NCBI RefSeq assembly: GCF_009928525.1
Contig: NZ_JAABOK010000020.1
Coordinates: forward strand, 1-64,000
DNA length: 64,000 nt
From: Chitinophaga solisilvae
GTDB taxonomy: Bacteria > Bacteroidota > Bacteroidia > Chitinophagales > Chitinophagaceae
Direction: 5' to 3'
The notes beneath the pieces were generated by a model, which was not told the DNA's origin, searched no databases, and was given only the letters and a program-made list of their open reading frames with translations. Below are positions 42,606-53,600 of the stretch, piece by piece. A program made the translations under genes and the position numbers. Each line of letters begins with the position of its first letter. Positions within the stretch are counted from its first letter, which is position 1.

Positions 42606-44879
42606 TTATTTCTTCTTTTTAAATATCAGCCACAGGAGGATAATCAATGCAGCGATGATGACCCATACCAGCCATACAGGCAGGCCGTGCGCAATCAGCC
42701 AGCATTTTATCTTTTCCCAGAAATTTGTATGATTGCTGTAACAGTTCAGCTGGCTGGCATCGCCATCCAGGATTTTCACATCCCCGATGCTGATCGTACC
42801 TTTACCTTCCAGCTTACCATCGATGGTAATCACATAGGTACCGTCACCCTTGTCCACTACATTGTTGACTTTAGCGCCGGGGAAGTTCACGTGAATACTT
42901 CCTGCCCAGCCCGGACCCCAGTATAATCCGTTGCCTGCGCGGGGCCTGATGGTGATAACCGTCTGACCGGCGCCGTTTACGACTACGGAAACGCCTGACT
43001 GTGACAGGTCTACATCTTTCTGCGCCACGTTGTAGTTACCGGATTCATAGCGCATAATTTTACTTACGATGGAATCATCTGCCTGTACATAGAACAACAC
43101 CTGGTAGTTACCGGATACTTGCAGTTTGGGGAAGCTGCCTGTATATGTACCGGATGTACCATCGTAGGTCAGGGTGATTTCACTTACCTTATCTGCGAGC
43201 TTTGCTGCGATGGCAGTATCACGCAGCAGTTCTGCCAGCTTCTGTGCAGATGGGGAACCGGGATCGGTAGTATCAGGATTGTTGTATTCACCGCCCGCAG
43301 TGGCCAGGAAGTTACCGATATCTACGCCGGGAGCCAGCTGTACGGCCTTTACTACTGCATTCTTTACATCCACGCCTGCGCGGGTGAGCCTTACACTCGG
43401 ACGAACTACATCTCCTACATGTTTCGCTTTATCCCCGAGAGAATAATCGAGATGAACGAGGTGATCGTCTACCGTAAAGGACAGGTAATAAGCAGGCGCT
43501 TTAGCGGTGCCGCCATCAAACGAAGAATGAGTAGCGCTGTTATATCCGCCCTGTTGTCCGACTACTGTCCAGACGCCTTCCGGTTTTATATCTGCCCGTT
43601 CTGAAATCGGGAAGTCTACCACCAGCGTACGGAATCCGATGCCTGAAAACTGGCGTGCATACGGCAGTACATCCAGGCTATCAATTTTCAGCGATTCGAT
43701 ACCATCTTCATAGGAAGGAGAAGATACCAGGGTGATAAACACTTTGCTGATTCCTTTATTGACAGTGAATTTTTCCTTGAACTTCCATACATAACCGTCA
43801 CGGGTATATTTATTTCTTCTCACGTCCACGAACTGCGGGCTGGATTCCTTCTTGATCCTGTTAACCATGGCATCAAATGCTTCCACCATTTTGGTGATGT
43901 CGTTGGCGCCGATTGTTTTCAGGGTGAGGAAGCGGTCCGTCTGGTGTTCGGCGATGGCTTCCAGCATATTCAGATAGCCTTCCGCGTTACCCAGACCGAT
44001 GGTGTAGGTAGTGATTCTGCCGCTGTCATTCAGGTTTTTCTTTCCAACGGTCACCTGCGGGCTGTCTGACCTTACGAGGTCGCCGTCATTCTGTTCTCCA
44101 TCGCTGAAGACGAACATAATTTTGCTGTGGTCGTCTTTATTCTTCAGCATTTCAGCTGCAGCAGCCATACCATCGCCGAGAGCTGTGCTACTGCCGGGAT
44201 TATGACTGGCTACTTCCGTCTGAATCGCGAGTGCATTTACCGGTAGAGATACCAGTCCTCCATTAAATGGTGCGTTAGGTTTAAACACTGTATTTTCAAA
44301 GTAGCGGTAGCCAATAGAATCTTTATCAGTACAGAATTCCTTTAACTTGGCAGCGAGCAGGCCCACGCCTGTTATCAGACCTTTCCAGCGGGAGGAGTCT
44401 ACCACGGATGGCCACGAGCCGTTAACATTACCGGACATACTGCCGGAGCGGTCCAGTACCAGGGCAATATCAATGGTATTACGTACAACGATTTTCACTT
44501 TCTGTTCGATAGCCGATTCAGCGCCTATGGTTACACCTACGCTGAAAGTAGCCGTATAGGCGGTATTGGTATTGATGGTCATGAGGCCCTGTGTATCGTC
44601 CGTGAATACCGGGAAAGTGCAGGGTCGCGCTGGCGCCGTAGGGCAACCCTTGGCGGTGATGTACCATGATTGGGCGCCCGCAGGTGCGCCCGCACCGGGA
44701 TCAAAATCCACTATCTTATCACCCTGTCCCTTTACCAGGTACAGCGTAATGTATTCGCCTTCTGTTACAAATCCGTCGGGTTTATTAACAGGAAAATCTG
44801 CTCTTGCCGTCGTTGACAACAAAAGCAGCCATACAATGGATGCCATCATGCATCGAAACAGATGAATTGTTTTTTTCAT
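42606..44879 (-). CDS. Membrane-anchored VWA-domain protein in the eCIS operon
   Basis: A 757-residue protein with a signal peptide (residues 1-28, ending TTARADF) and one C-terminal helix (LPVWLVWVIIAALIILLWLIF) followed by KKKK. The von Willebrand A domain starts near residue 136 and has an intact MIDAS, D143-x-S145-x-S147, with the later Thr/Asp segments GSSTALGDG and FSDGEQNDGD. Several beta-rich domains follow at about 350-700. The layout puts the VWA domain outside the cytoplasmic membrane with a short basic tail inside. Such a protein is not part of the known eCIS particle, so it may anchor, tether or release the particle. It sits between the tape-measure and DUF4157 genes on the same strand. 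Confidence 0.85.
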   Translation of the reverse strand: MKKTIHLFRCMMASIVWLLLLSTTARADFPVNKPDGFVTEGEYITLYLVKGQGDKIVDFDPGAGAPAGAQSWYITAKGCPTAPARPCTFPVFTDDTQGLMTINTNTAYTATFSVGVTIGAESAIEQKVKIVVRNTIDIALVLDRSGSMSGNVNGSWPSVVDSSRWKGLITGVGLLAAKLKEFCTDKDSIGYRYFENTVFKPNAPFNGGLVSLPVNALAIQTEVASHNPGSSTALGDGMAAAAEMLKNKDDHSKIMFVFSDGEQNDGDLVRSDSPQVTVGKKNLNDSGRITTYTIGLGNAEGYLNMLEAIAEHQTDRFLTLKTIGANDITKMVEAFDAMVNRIKKESSPQFVDVRRNKYTRDGYVWKFKEKFTVNKGISKVFITLVSSPSYEDGIESLKIDSLDVLPYARQFSGIGFRTLVVDFPISERADIKPEGVWTVVGQQGGYNSATHSSFDGGTAKAPAYYLSFTVDDHLVHLDYSLGDKAKHVGDVVRPSVRLTRAGVDVKNAVVKAVQLAPGVDIGNFLATAGGEYNNPDTTDPGSPSAQKLAELLRDTAIAAKLADKVSEITLTYDGTSGTYTGSFPKLQVSGNYQVLFYVQADDSIVSKIMRYESGNYNVAQKDVDLSQSGVSVVVNGAGQTVITIRPRAGNGLYWGPGWAGSIHVNFPGAKVNNVVDKGDGTYVITIDGKLEGKGTISIGDVKILDGDASQLNCYSNHTNFWEKIKCWLIAHGLPVWLVWVIIAALIILLWLIFKKKK

Positions 44880-44910
44880 GATTCTTATTTTTGAGGTTAT
44901 TTGTTCAGCT

Positions 44911-46533
44911 TCAAATGATGCCCGGCCATTCTGTTCGCAGGAGCCACGGCATCCAGGGATGTTGTATCATGCCGATACCCCAGGGCAGTTTCTCCAGTAA
45001 CAGGTCGATAGCCTGTGCTTCTGTCAGCAGCAGCCATTCTCCGTTTTTGCCGGTCAGCTTTCCGTTGCGCAGCAGGAAACCTTCTCTCAGCCCGTCTTCG
45101 GTTGTATTACCGATAGCCTGCCAGTAGCTGATGGCTGCCCGCAACATCGCCAACCCTTCCTCCAGCTCCGTTTCCGTCAGTATTATTTCAGGTATAATGG
45201 CAGCAGGCGGCAGACCGCATAATATCTTTGCCATAGTCAGTTCCCAATCAGGTGTACAGGGTTTCGCATTCGCAAGAAAAGCAGTCAGCATCACTGCCCG
45301 CCATTGCTGTGCCGCACTGCGAAACTGCCCGTCTGCCGTATATTCCAGCGCCTCGAACAAGGCAGGCAGAAAGGCTGCAACAATAACCAGACCTGCATCC
45401 GGAATATATACCGCCGCTGTTTCATCCGGCGTGTATTCAAGACCGTTATCATCACCTGGTACCGGTGTTATTTCCGGAGCAAGCGGACTTTCCGCTGCAG
45501 CATGAGGCACCGGTTCATTATTCGTGTATTCCATTACGTTATCATTTACATTTTCCCGTTGCTGCAGGAGTATCGCCAGGGACTGCTCAGAGAGCCGGGA
45601 CAGCAGCTGTTTTACAGCATTGTCCTGAAGTCCGGATAATACGGCCGGCCCTTTAACAGCGGCCACCTGCAGCGCCTGTACCAGCGACACTACCGGTAAC
45701 GGGCAAACCAGGGATGTCTGCCCGTTCATACCGGTGTGCATGATGAGTATCCAGGCGGACAACTGTTCTATCCAGTGTTCGCCGGGAAACTGACGGATCA
45801 GCAAATCCAGCAGCTGTACCAATCGTGGTGATAATGAGGGAAAAGAAAATTCATTTATCAGCAGTTGCTGCCACATCAGACGTATGGCTGCATCTGAAGC
45901 CCGCAACCGGTGTATCAGGCTGCCCAGTAAAACAGACAGCTGTATATCCGTTTCAGATAATACTGCTGCGGCAGTAGTGATCTTTGTAATAAATTCCGGT
46001 GTAAAAACAGTTGTCAGTCTGCGTACCGCCGGCGCAGTAGTCAGCACCTCCCGGATGATCCGGATAATACTGGTACGATGCGGACCTTCCAGCGCCTGCA
46101 GCAGTACTTCTTCCCACCACGATACTGAGGGAACCGGTAATGCATGCCAGGGCAGTGTTCCGGTTTGGAGATACAGGCTCCAGCTTTGCCAGTGGCGCAT
46201 GGCCGGGGAAGTACGCATTACATTTTCATCGCCGGGCGCCTGGCCATATGGCTGTGCCGGCAACAGATCCTGCAGGGCTTTCAGCAGCAGGGCCACCAGC
46301 CTGTCTGCCAGCAGGTGTTGTTCTTCTTCCCACCTGATAACACCCATGTCTACTTCCACCTTCTGCAGGGTAATCATTTCTTCTTCTCCCGCCAGCCGGT
46401 CCAGATTATCAGATAAAAGTGGCAGGGCACTACGGGAAAGCATATCCGAAAATTTTTCTGCTACGGCATGAAAGGCACTGCTGTCGGACAACGACAGTTC
46501 TACAAATTGCTGATGAATCAGATGCCTGTTCAT
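44911..46533 (-). CDS. eCIS tape-measure-type protein (Afp14-like)
   Basis: A 540-residue protein of the Bacteroidota CIS tape-measure type. The start MNRHLIHQQFVELSLSDSSAF, followed by ALPLLSDNLDRLAGEEEMITLQKVEVDMG, is the diagnostic N-terminal block. The rest is mostly helical with repeated SWWEEVLLQALEG-like helices. Tape-measure proteins set tube length. If fully helical, 540 residues would span about 80 nm, but the fold here is not a simple coiled coil, so this is only an upper guess. It lies 12 bases after the second baseplate gene. Confidence 0.82.
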   Translation of the reverse strand: MNRHLIHQQFVELSLSDSSAFHAVAEKFSDMLSRSALPLLSDNLDRLAGEEEMITLQKVEVDMGVIRWEEEQHLLADRLVALLLKALQDLLPAQPYGQAPGDENVMRTSPAMRHWQSWSLYLQTGTLPWHALPVPSVSWWEEVLLQALEGPHRTSIIRIIREVLTTAPAVRRLTTVFTPEFITKITTAAAVLSETDIQLSVLLGSLIHRLRASDAAIRLMWQQLLINEFSFPSLSPRLVQLLDLLIRQFPGEHWIEQLSAWILIMHTGMNGQTSLVCPLPVVSLVQALQVAAVKGPAVLSGLQDNAVKQLLSRLSEQSLAILLQQRENVNDNVMEYTNNEPVPHAAAESPLAPEITPVPGDDNGLEYTPDETAAVYIPDAGLVIVAAFLPALFEALEYTADGQFRSAAQQWRAVMLTAFLANAKPCTPDWELTMAKILCGLPPAAIIPEIILTETELEEGLAMLRAAISYWQAIGNTTEDGLREGFLLRNGKLTGKNGEWLLLTEAQAIDLLLEKLPWGIGMIQHPWMPWLLRTEWPGII

Positions 46534-46545
46534 ATTTCACTGGTT

Positions 46546-49386
46546 TTAATATTCGCCGCGCAGCCGCAACATATCATGAATACTGTTGACAATACGCACC
46601 ATTCCTTTTTTGGCACTCTGGATGTTTACCTCTGTAGCGGCTGGATTACTGACAGTGCTGACCCAGCTCTGGTATGCCTCTTCGAATTCAAACATTTTGA
46701 AGATATTCAGCCAGACTACGCGTACCTGCAACCAGGCAGGCAGTTCTTTGCGGATGACGGCAGCAGCTACTTCCTGGTAACCGGGGTCACCGAAACGCGG
46801 ACCGGCGCCGGGTAATACGGCCATCACCTGCGAGGAGTACATATCTTCGTTAAAGCCTTCTGCGATAGCGCCGTTCACCTGCGGGATGGTAAGCAGCTCA
46901 TCCTGCAGACCACCGGTAACATATACCTGCGGACGCAGCAGCAGCATTTCCACCAGGTGCATACCTTCAAGCGGCAACCACTGCGCCGCCAGATAGGCAG
47001 CCAGCGCTGTAGCCGCGGCGAGTGCCGCCGCTGGCGAAACAAACAGCACATTATTGGAAACTGCTATCAGCTGCTGTTCATCATTCAATAATACGTAAGA
47101 GTAGGCGCCCGCCTTCTCCTGAATCTGATAGTTCCCGATGTTTCCTCCCCACTGGATAACAGCTGTGGCGGCATCTTCCGCTTCATATCTGAAAGCATAA
47201 TTGTTATTAGGACTGTTCACTACCTGTAAAGGATTACCATTGTTTACAGTAAACCCGAACGGGCCTCCGCCGGTAATGGAAAAAGGTCCGGCAGGGCTGT
47301 TCGGATTTTTCCAGCGGCGTTTACTGAGATTATCCGGGAGATGTAACAGGTGTACCAGCTTCTGCTGAACAGTAGCGGTATTGGTTGAATTCCAGGAAAC
47401 CTTTGAGTAGTCAAAAGCCTGTAACCTGGCTGTAGCAAGAGCAGGCAAGCTGATAAGAAAATTATACTTGGCGGTATTCAGCGCTGCGCCAGTGAGGTTA
47501 TTCCAGCTGCCATAATAGCGGAAATCCTCTCCCAGTCTTGCCAGCAGATGATCCAGCATCAGGCTTCGGCGCAGCTGGTTTTCCTTGTTGTCTGTCAGCA
47601 ATGCAGTATCGTATCCGGCTTTCAGGTAGCTGTCATAAAAAGGCAGCGCCTGGCGGAGATTCACCGGAAATCTTGTTTCTGTGCCAACATTGGCTACAGA
47701 CAGCAGTTGCATGCTATGCTGCCATTGCGATTGCATATTGGCAAGCAGTTGTTCGAAGAAGAAAAGGTATCCCCGCATCTGGGTGTTGACAGCTGTTTTC
47801 TCCTGGAGAGACAACTGGTAGCAGTCCGGCAGCTCATATTGCACCGGGTAGTACGCAGGAATCAGGGGAATCTGCACCGCATCGGCCCCTGTATCTGCCG
47901 GAGGCAATGCAGCGGGTAGTGCAGCAGGTGTATTCTTAAGAACATTGAAGCGGTTGAATACATCGCTGATGCTGAAAGATTTCATTACACCACGTTGTCT
48001 GACGGTTATAGCAGATTTGAAAATGTTGAGCCTGGGGCGCCAGGAAATGTCTTCCAGCAGCCGCAGGCAGTTTTCTTCACTGTTACCGGCAATTTTATTA
48101 TTGATATAGCTCTGTAAGGAGAGGTTGAAAATAGCGATGATATTGGGATTACGGACCTGCTGTTTTCCTTCCAGCATGATATGCAGAATATCGGACAGGA
48201 ACAGGCAGCAGCTGGGTGATTGCAGCAGTTGCCTGTCAGAAAGATACCCGTGCAACAGCTCAGGGCCTTCAAAGCTGTCAGCTAAATTTTGCGGGTCCGG
48301 AGTTTCGAAGAGAATGACCGGGCTGATAAATTTATCTACCACATAAAAAATCTCTGCCAGTACTGGTTCGATCTCTATCCCTGGTGTCAGCTCCAGATCG
48401 CACTGAAGACCTATTTCAATAATTTTTACGGCGCTGAGCTGGAAGAAATCTTCCGCGAGGTTACGGTGTGCCAGCAATAACTTCCGGATATTCAGGGAAA
48501 GTGTCCATGCCTGGTTAATGATTTTATTGTACACCGGTACAGGTCCTGCGATCTTATCTTTCAGGTAATTTCCGAATTCTGTTTCCACATTCGCGCGTTC
48601 CAGCCCGGTGGCCATTTCGGTATTGATGCGGAGTATAACGTTTACGGTTACACTGGGACCTCCAAGGTCAATTTTCAGTGTGGCAAAATATACACCGGGA
48701 GCAGCAACATCCGGCACCAGACCGGTAGTGAGGGTAATATTCGTAATCGCCAGGATACTTCTGAAAGCGATTGCTTCCACATCAGTGGAATCCCAGGTAA
48801 AGGAAAAGATCAGGTCGGCCCAGTAGGTTTTCTGTGTACCGTTAGGAAGGTTCAGCGTACGGGGAATAGAGAGGATATTGCCGTTGAGTTCTCCCAGGTT
48901 TTTATCCGGCGCCCATTGCAGCAAAGCGTTATAGATACCCCGTATGTTGATGGATTTGCCGGCAGTATAGTTGTAAACATTATTCTTCAGAAACAGCGGA
49001 GGTACGTTACCGTTAGTCAGCGGTGTCAGCCAGGCATTACTGACGGTATCCTGGTCAACCAGAAATTTCTTCCAGTCCAGCAGGGTTACCGGCGCATTGA
49101 AGAGTATATCCTGCGGCTGGAAAAAATCCGTCTGTAGTGCGTCTTTTTCCCGCAGCAGCTGCAGCAGTTCTGACACGGAGAGGTTGCTGAAATGCAATTG
49201 TTCCGTGAGCGCGTAACAGAGTGCTTCCAGGGTGGTGATGCCCGGATCGTGTTCATTATGGTCCGTCCATCGCCTTCCGGAGTAGCCGGTAATCATTTCC
49301 ATGGCGGCGGCGCGCAGGGAGCTGTAATCGGTATCTCCGGCCACTGCTTCAACAGGCTTGATAAATGGAGGGATCAGCTGATTCAT
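46546..49386 (-). CDS. eCIS second baseplate protein (Afp12-like)
   Basis: A 946-residue protein. The N-terminal block RWTDHNEHDPGITTLEALCYALTEQ is typical of baseplate proteins of the Afp12/Pvc12 class, which form wedges with the Afp11-type protein. The middle and C-terminal parts show no other motif, apart from a SVSELLQLLREKDAL helix and a C-terminal MLLLRPQVYVTGG block. Its start overlaps the stop of the 67-residue gene by four bases. Its length is in the range of Afp12 homologues in Bacteroidota. Confidence 0.82.
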   Translation of the reverse strand: MNQLIPPFIKPVEAVAGDTDYSSLRAAAMEMITGYSGRRWTDHNEHDPGITTLEALCYALTEQLHFSNLSVSELLQLLREKDALQTDFFQPQDILFNAPVTLLDWKKFLVDQDTVSNAWLTPLTNGNVPPLFLKNNVYNYTAGKSINIRGIYNALLQWAPDKNLGELNGNILSIPRTLNLPNGTQKTYWADLIFSFTWDSTDVEAIAFRSILAITNITLTTGLVPDVAAPGVYFATLKIDLGGPSVTVNVILRINTEMATGLERANVETEFGNYLKDKIAGPVPVYNKIINQAWTLSLNIRKLLLAHRNLAEDFFQLSAVKIIEIGLQCDLELTPGIEIEPVLAEIFYVVDKFISPVILFETPDPQNLADSFEGPELLHGYLSDRQLLQSPSCCLFLSDILHIMLEGKQQVRNPNIIAIFNLSLQSYINNKIAGNSEENCLRLLEDISWRPRLNIFKSAITVRQRGVMKSFSISDVFNRFNVLKNTPAALPAALPPADTGADAVQIPLIPAYYPVQYELPDCYQLSLQEKTAVNTQMRGYLFFFEQLLANMQSQWQHSMQLLSVANVGTETRFPVNLRQALPFYDSYLKAGYDTALLTDNKENQLRRSLMLDHLLARLGEDFRYYGSWNNLTGAALNTAKYNFLISLPALATARLQAFDYSKVSWNSTNTATVQQKLVHLLHLPDNLSKRRWKNPNSPAGPFSITGGGPFGFTVNNGNPLQVVNSPNNNYAFRYEAEDAATAVIQWGGNIGNYQIQEKAGAYSYVLLNDEQQLIAVSNNVLFVSPAAALAAATALAAYLAAQWLPLEGMHLVEMLLLRPQVYVTGGLQDELLTIPQVNGAIAEGFNEDMYSSQVMAVLPGAGPRFGDPGYQEVAAAVIRKELPAWLQVRVVWLNIFKMFEFEEAYQSWVSTVSNPAATEVNIQSAKKGMVRIVNSIHDMLRLRGEY

Positions 49387-49586
49387 GCAGCAGTTGTTTT
49401 ATTCAGTTTTCCGTTGGTATTTACAGGGGCGTCGCTGCCGGCGTCCAGTTCCAGCAGTTGAGGTCCCAGCTGGTTTTGCAGCTGATGGATGAGGCGGTGT
49501 ACCTGTATATAAGGCAGGTTTCCCAGTGCGCTGAGAATCATATTGGCTTCATCCAGGGTAATTTCGAGTTTCAGTTGTTCAGGCAT
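49383..49586 (-). CDS. Small helical phage-tail-like protein
   Basis: A 67-residue protein: a strand LKLEITLDEANMILSALGNLPYIQVHRLIHQLQ, then QLGPQLLEL and a Thr/Lys tail. The LTLDEANxILxALGxLPYxxVxxLI pattern is common in short proteins next to tail-fibre genes of phages. Its role there is unknown. It overlaps the fibre gene by 8 bases and the second baseplate gene by 4, so translation is coupled to both. It could be a fibre chaperone or a baseplate adaptor. Confidence 0.7.
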   Translation of the reverse strand: MPEQLKLEITLDEANMILSALGNLPYIQVHRLIHQLQNQLGPQLLELDAGSDAPVNTNGKLNKTTAA

Positions 49587-50649
49587 TGTCGGCAGTTTTT
49601 AATTGTTGCAGTTGCTGTATTTTCTCATCCAGTTCACGTACGGCGTTGATAACCACATAGATCAGCGGGCTGGTATCCAGCAGGAGCATATCTTCAGGGA
49701 AGCGTTCATCGCCGGCATTGCCAAGGCGTTTCACCATGTAAGGCATGACTGCTTCCACCTGCTGACCTATCAGGCCAATCTGTTCCACGTTATCCTGCGT
49801 ACCCCCTTTACCGTTATACTTAAAATTGACCAGCCGGAGCGCCTTTAGTTTTTCCAGTCCGTCATGGAAGTCCTGTATATCTTTTTTTGTACGCTCGTCG
49901 GAGGTAGAGAGCCAGTTGGCGCCACCCTGTGACTTAATGGCGTTACCATATACATGCAGGGACAAGGTATCTGCTGTTGGCGCCGCCGGTGTCAGCGGAA
50001 TGGTATTGCCTCCGAGCACCAATCTGCCGGCGGGATTGAATTCTGCGAAGGAAACATCATTGGCGCTGAAGGTGATGGCCTGCCCGGTGATGGTATTGAT
50101 GAACACCGATCCGTTCTGGTTCTGTCCGAATCCGTAGTTGGCTTCCGGGCTGCCCCCGTTGGTAGCCAGCAGGCGTACACGCTGATGAAAGAACAGTGCG
50201 CGGCCTGCATTACCGCCTATATGAGAGCCTATAACGGCATTGCCTACACGCCCTTTGGTGACGGTACCTGCGGCGCCTACCTCGAAATCATCCGTCATGG
50301 TGATAGGTGAAGGACCGAGGTTAACGCCTACCCTGCCCCGGTAGGCAACATCAGGCTGATTGGAAGGTGGTTGTGAAGCCAGCGGGGCGAAACCGCTGCC
50401 TACGCCTTTCCATTCCGTTCCGTTGTAAAATTGAATTTCTCCGCCTAAAAAGCGCATGGAGCCGGCAGCCGGAGTTGCGCTGAAAGTTCCCAGCGTGAAA
50501 TTGTCAGCTTTAATCCCGCTGACCGGATTAAAGCTGAATCCGTCCTGCGAACGGTGAACAAAAGAATCAAACAGATCACCGAAATCAATTCCATTCGGGC
50601 GGGCGCCATCCCGGAATATTGTTTTCAAATCTGGCCTTGGTCTTTCCAT
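49579..50649 (-). CDS. eCIS tail fibre with S74 chaperone domain
   Basis: A 356-residue fibre. Residues about 250-350 form a peptidase S74 intramolecular chaperone domain, starting with the diagnostic STSDERTKKDIQDF and continuing through LRLVNFKYNG, EQIGLIGQQVEAVMPYMV and a final coiled-coil DEKIQQLQQL. The N-terminus (PDLKTIFRDGARPNGIDFGDLFDSF) would attach to the baseplate. S74 domains fold trimeric fibres and are usually cut off by an internal Ser. The protein is a candidate receptor-binding fibre that decides the target cell; its target is unknown. Confidence 0.9.
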   Translation of the reverse strand: MERPRPDLKTIFRDGARPNGIDFGDLFDSFVHRSQDGFSFNPVSGIKADNFTLGTFSATPAAGSMRFLGGEIQFYNGTEWKGVGSGFAPLASQPPSNQPDVAYRGRVGVNLGPSPITMTDDFEVGAAGTVTKGRVGNAVIGSHIGGNAGRALFFHQRVRLLATNGGSPEANYGFGQNQNGSVFINTITGQAITFSANDVSFAEFNPAGRLVLGGNTIPLTPAAPTADTLSLHVYGNAIKSQGGANWLSTSDERTKKDIQDFHDGLEKLKALRLVNFKYNGKGGTQDNVEQIGLIGQQVEAVMPYMVKRLGNAGDERFPEDMLLLDTSPLIYVVINAVRELDEKIQQLQQLKTADNA

Positions 50650-50668
50650 GATATTATATTTTTAGGAG

Positions 50669-53600
50669 TCAACTTTTACTTACAATAAAATCTATGTTGA
50701 TGGTCATATTACCGATGCCCAGACCGGATACTGCCGTACATACCCTGGAAGTATCCACGATGGCAATGGTGTGCTGTGGTGCAGAAACCAGTATAGCAGC
50801 GGGCTGCGAAGGTGTCACCACTTCCCAGTCGATACCTACCAGGAAGGAGTCCCCGATATTCATGATACCGATATTGGGTATCGGCTGCCGGCTGATTTCA
50901 AATGTTTTTCCGATTTTCATTTTGCTGATACCTCCAGTATTGCCGGTAACATTCCGGTGAAACAGTTTGAAGTCAGCGATATATTCCACGTAGGGAAGAT
51001 TTTCTATGAAGTAGATGATTTCCGAGCGATATACTTCGGTATCAAAGTGCAGCACTACTTTATCATCGAATGCCCAGGGCGACAGGAAGCGCACCAGATC
51101 CTGGTTCAGTTGTTCCTGGTAATAGGCGGGATCAAATCCTGCGTTGAACTTCACTTTAAAATCTGCCAGCAGTTCTTCGTAATCCGGGTTGCTGACCTGT
51201 ACGGTCGTAAAGGCGGTGGTACGGGCTTTCAGGGCTGCCGCTACCTGATCCAGCAGGAAGCTGCTGGCTTTGGGCTGCAGTCTTTTTGCCAGCGGCGCGG
51301 CAACTGCGATACGCGGTATCACCACTGCCCTGGTCACGCCGGGAGTAGCGATGGCGCTGCCGTTCAGACATTTCACCTTAACAATACCCGGGAAGGCTTC
51401 CAGTGCCAGGCGTTCCAGGTCCCAGGAATTGATGGCCCTGTTCCGGTGGCGGAGCCTTTCCGACATCCTGGTGATGTAATGCGTTTTTGTTTCCGGTTGC
51501 AGCCCGCCGGACGATGCGTATGGCTGGCGTATACTTTTAAGTGATACGCTGCTGTTAATCATTTGTTTGATAGTATCTGCCGGAAGGCCCTGTGCCAGGT
51601 GCAGCGGATAATCCGCGAGGTCATCGCCGGGCAGCAGGCTGAGCACCGCTTCTACGGCCTGTGTGTGAATACCGTCCAGCGGGGAGATCCTGTTCAGGCC
51701 TTGTGTAAGGGTTGCCTGTAACCAGAGAAGCCCCGGCGGCATCAGCAGACCGGTAGCCGCATCGGCGCCGGTTTGCAGGGAAAGCAATCCGGATTGCTGC
51801 AATCCGGAGGTAGTATCCAGCGCCAGCTGATCGGTGCGCAGCGGCGACCATTCATCGCCGGCCAGGTATGCCCAGGAGATAACGGGATTGGCGTAATCCG
51901 CATCCGGATCGCTGGCCTGCACCGCATCATTTTCAGCCAGGTGCATCAGCAGGTTGACGGATTGCTCCGGCTGCAGGTTGGCCAGCCCTATATAAAGATA
52001 TCCTACTGCCGGGAAGTCCGGAAACAGCGGATTACCTTTATCTGTCAGTTTTCGTATACCCAGTGGCGTTATATGGAATACCTGATCGTCAGTGCCGGGA
52101 AATATGTTATCTTCTGCGATGTAGTCCAGGCTGATTTCCCTTATCAGCGGTGTATAGGGCGGCTGGGGAATGACCGGCGGCAGGTTGGGAAACTGTACCA
52201 TTTTCTGCGTGGCCAGCGCGAGCGCATTGGCATAGTTGCTGTGTCCGAAAGCAGTAAACCCTGGTGTATCCGGTGCGGAGAGCGTCAGCCGGATAAACCC
52301 TGCAGGCATGCCTCCGGCATATCCGCCCGAAATATCGGGCAGGCCGGGATTACGTTCGGGGACCTGGTTATCATTGGCAATTTTCAGGTCTTCTTCTGAA
52401 AAGGTCATCTTCATGCGGTAGGCTTTCACCTGGCCTTCAAACAGCGTGTATCCGGTTTTTACAGGATTGTCGAACACTCCGTTGAACAACACATCAGCAT
52501 CTACCTGAAAGCTGGTATGTGTGAGATCTACCGGGATGCTGTATCCGGTATAATAAGTTTTAAAATCCTGTGCAGGTGTTTGCCATTGCACGTTTACCGT
52601 AACATTTTTCAGTTTTTTACTGAAGCATTCCCGGTTGCCGATGAAGAAGCGGGAGCCGGCGGAAGGCCATGACCCGAAAGGAGTAAATGGTTTGTTTACG
52701 GCCTGAACGCCTTCCTCGCTCTGTACAATCAGTTTCTTCAGTCCTTTTACATCTACGGTGAGTGCGGCTGTTTCTGTGGTAAAGTCCAGCAGGTCCTGTG
52801 GAAGCGGTTTTCCCGGCAGCCCGGTGATTCTCATTGCCGGCACGCCATCCGGAAAACGGCTCTGATGTACGGCCTGGCTATGCCCGGTAACCGGCGGCAT
52901 TACTTCCGGCAGTAATACTTCTACGTATAGCCATGCCTGTTGTATGGTATCCTGGTAGATGACTGCTTTTGTCAGTTGTGGTTTTATCCAGCCTTTTTCG
53001 CCGGTTATCTCTACCTGGATGATGTTCTGTAAGTCTACCAGCAGTGGCGCTTTCACCGCATATGGCATAGAGTGCGCCCTGAGGTAAATGGTACGGGAAC
53101 CACCTTCCAGTTCCAGCAGGGATGAGGAGATACCCATCCCGGTAGTGACCGGCGACATGGTTCTGTCGGCCGCTGCCAGCCTGGATTGCGGGCTACCGAA
53201 TGGCAGCAGCTGTCCGGGAAGTTTAGCCGGATCATAAGGTGCAGACCATAGCAGCCGTGTTTTATCTGCCGTTGTATTTTCAACAAACAGGGAATACAAT
53301 GCTGCTACCTGGGCCTGGTTCACCACAATATCGCTGGTGGTTGTATAGCTCAGCAGCTGCCCGTCAGGGCCTTTACCCGCGTCCAGTACCGCGCCGGAAG
53401 GTATCAGCTGCGGCAGGGCATTGCGGTTCAGTTCAAAGAAAACATGCACCTTGTCTGCCACCGCCTGACGCCGCGGAAATTTCAGCACCTCGCTGAAGTA
53501 AAACTGCATATGCGCGCTGGTAATGGCATTCAGGTTGTTCCTTGCTTTATCCAGCAGCCGCAGGAAAGCGAGCAACAGGGCTATATGTGGTTCAGTATCC

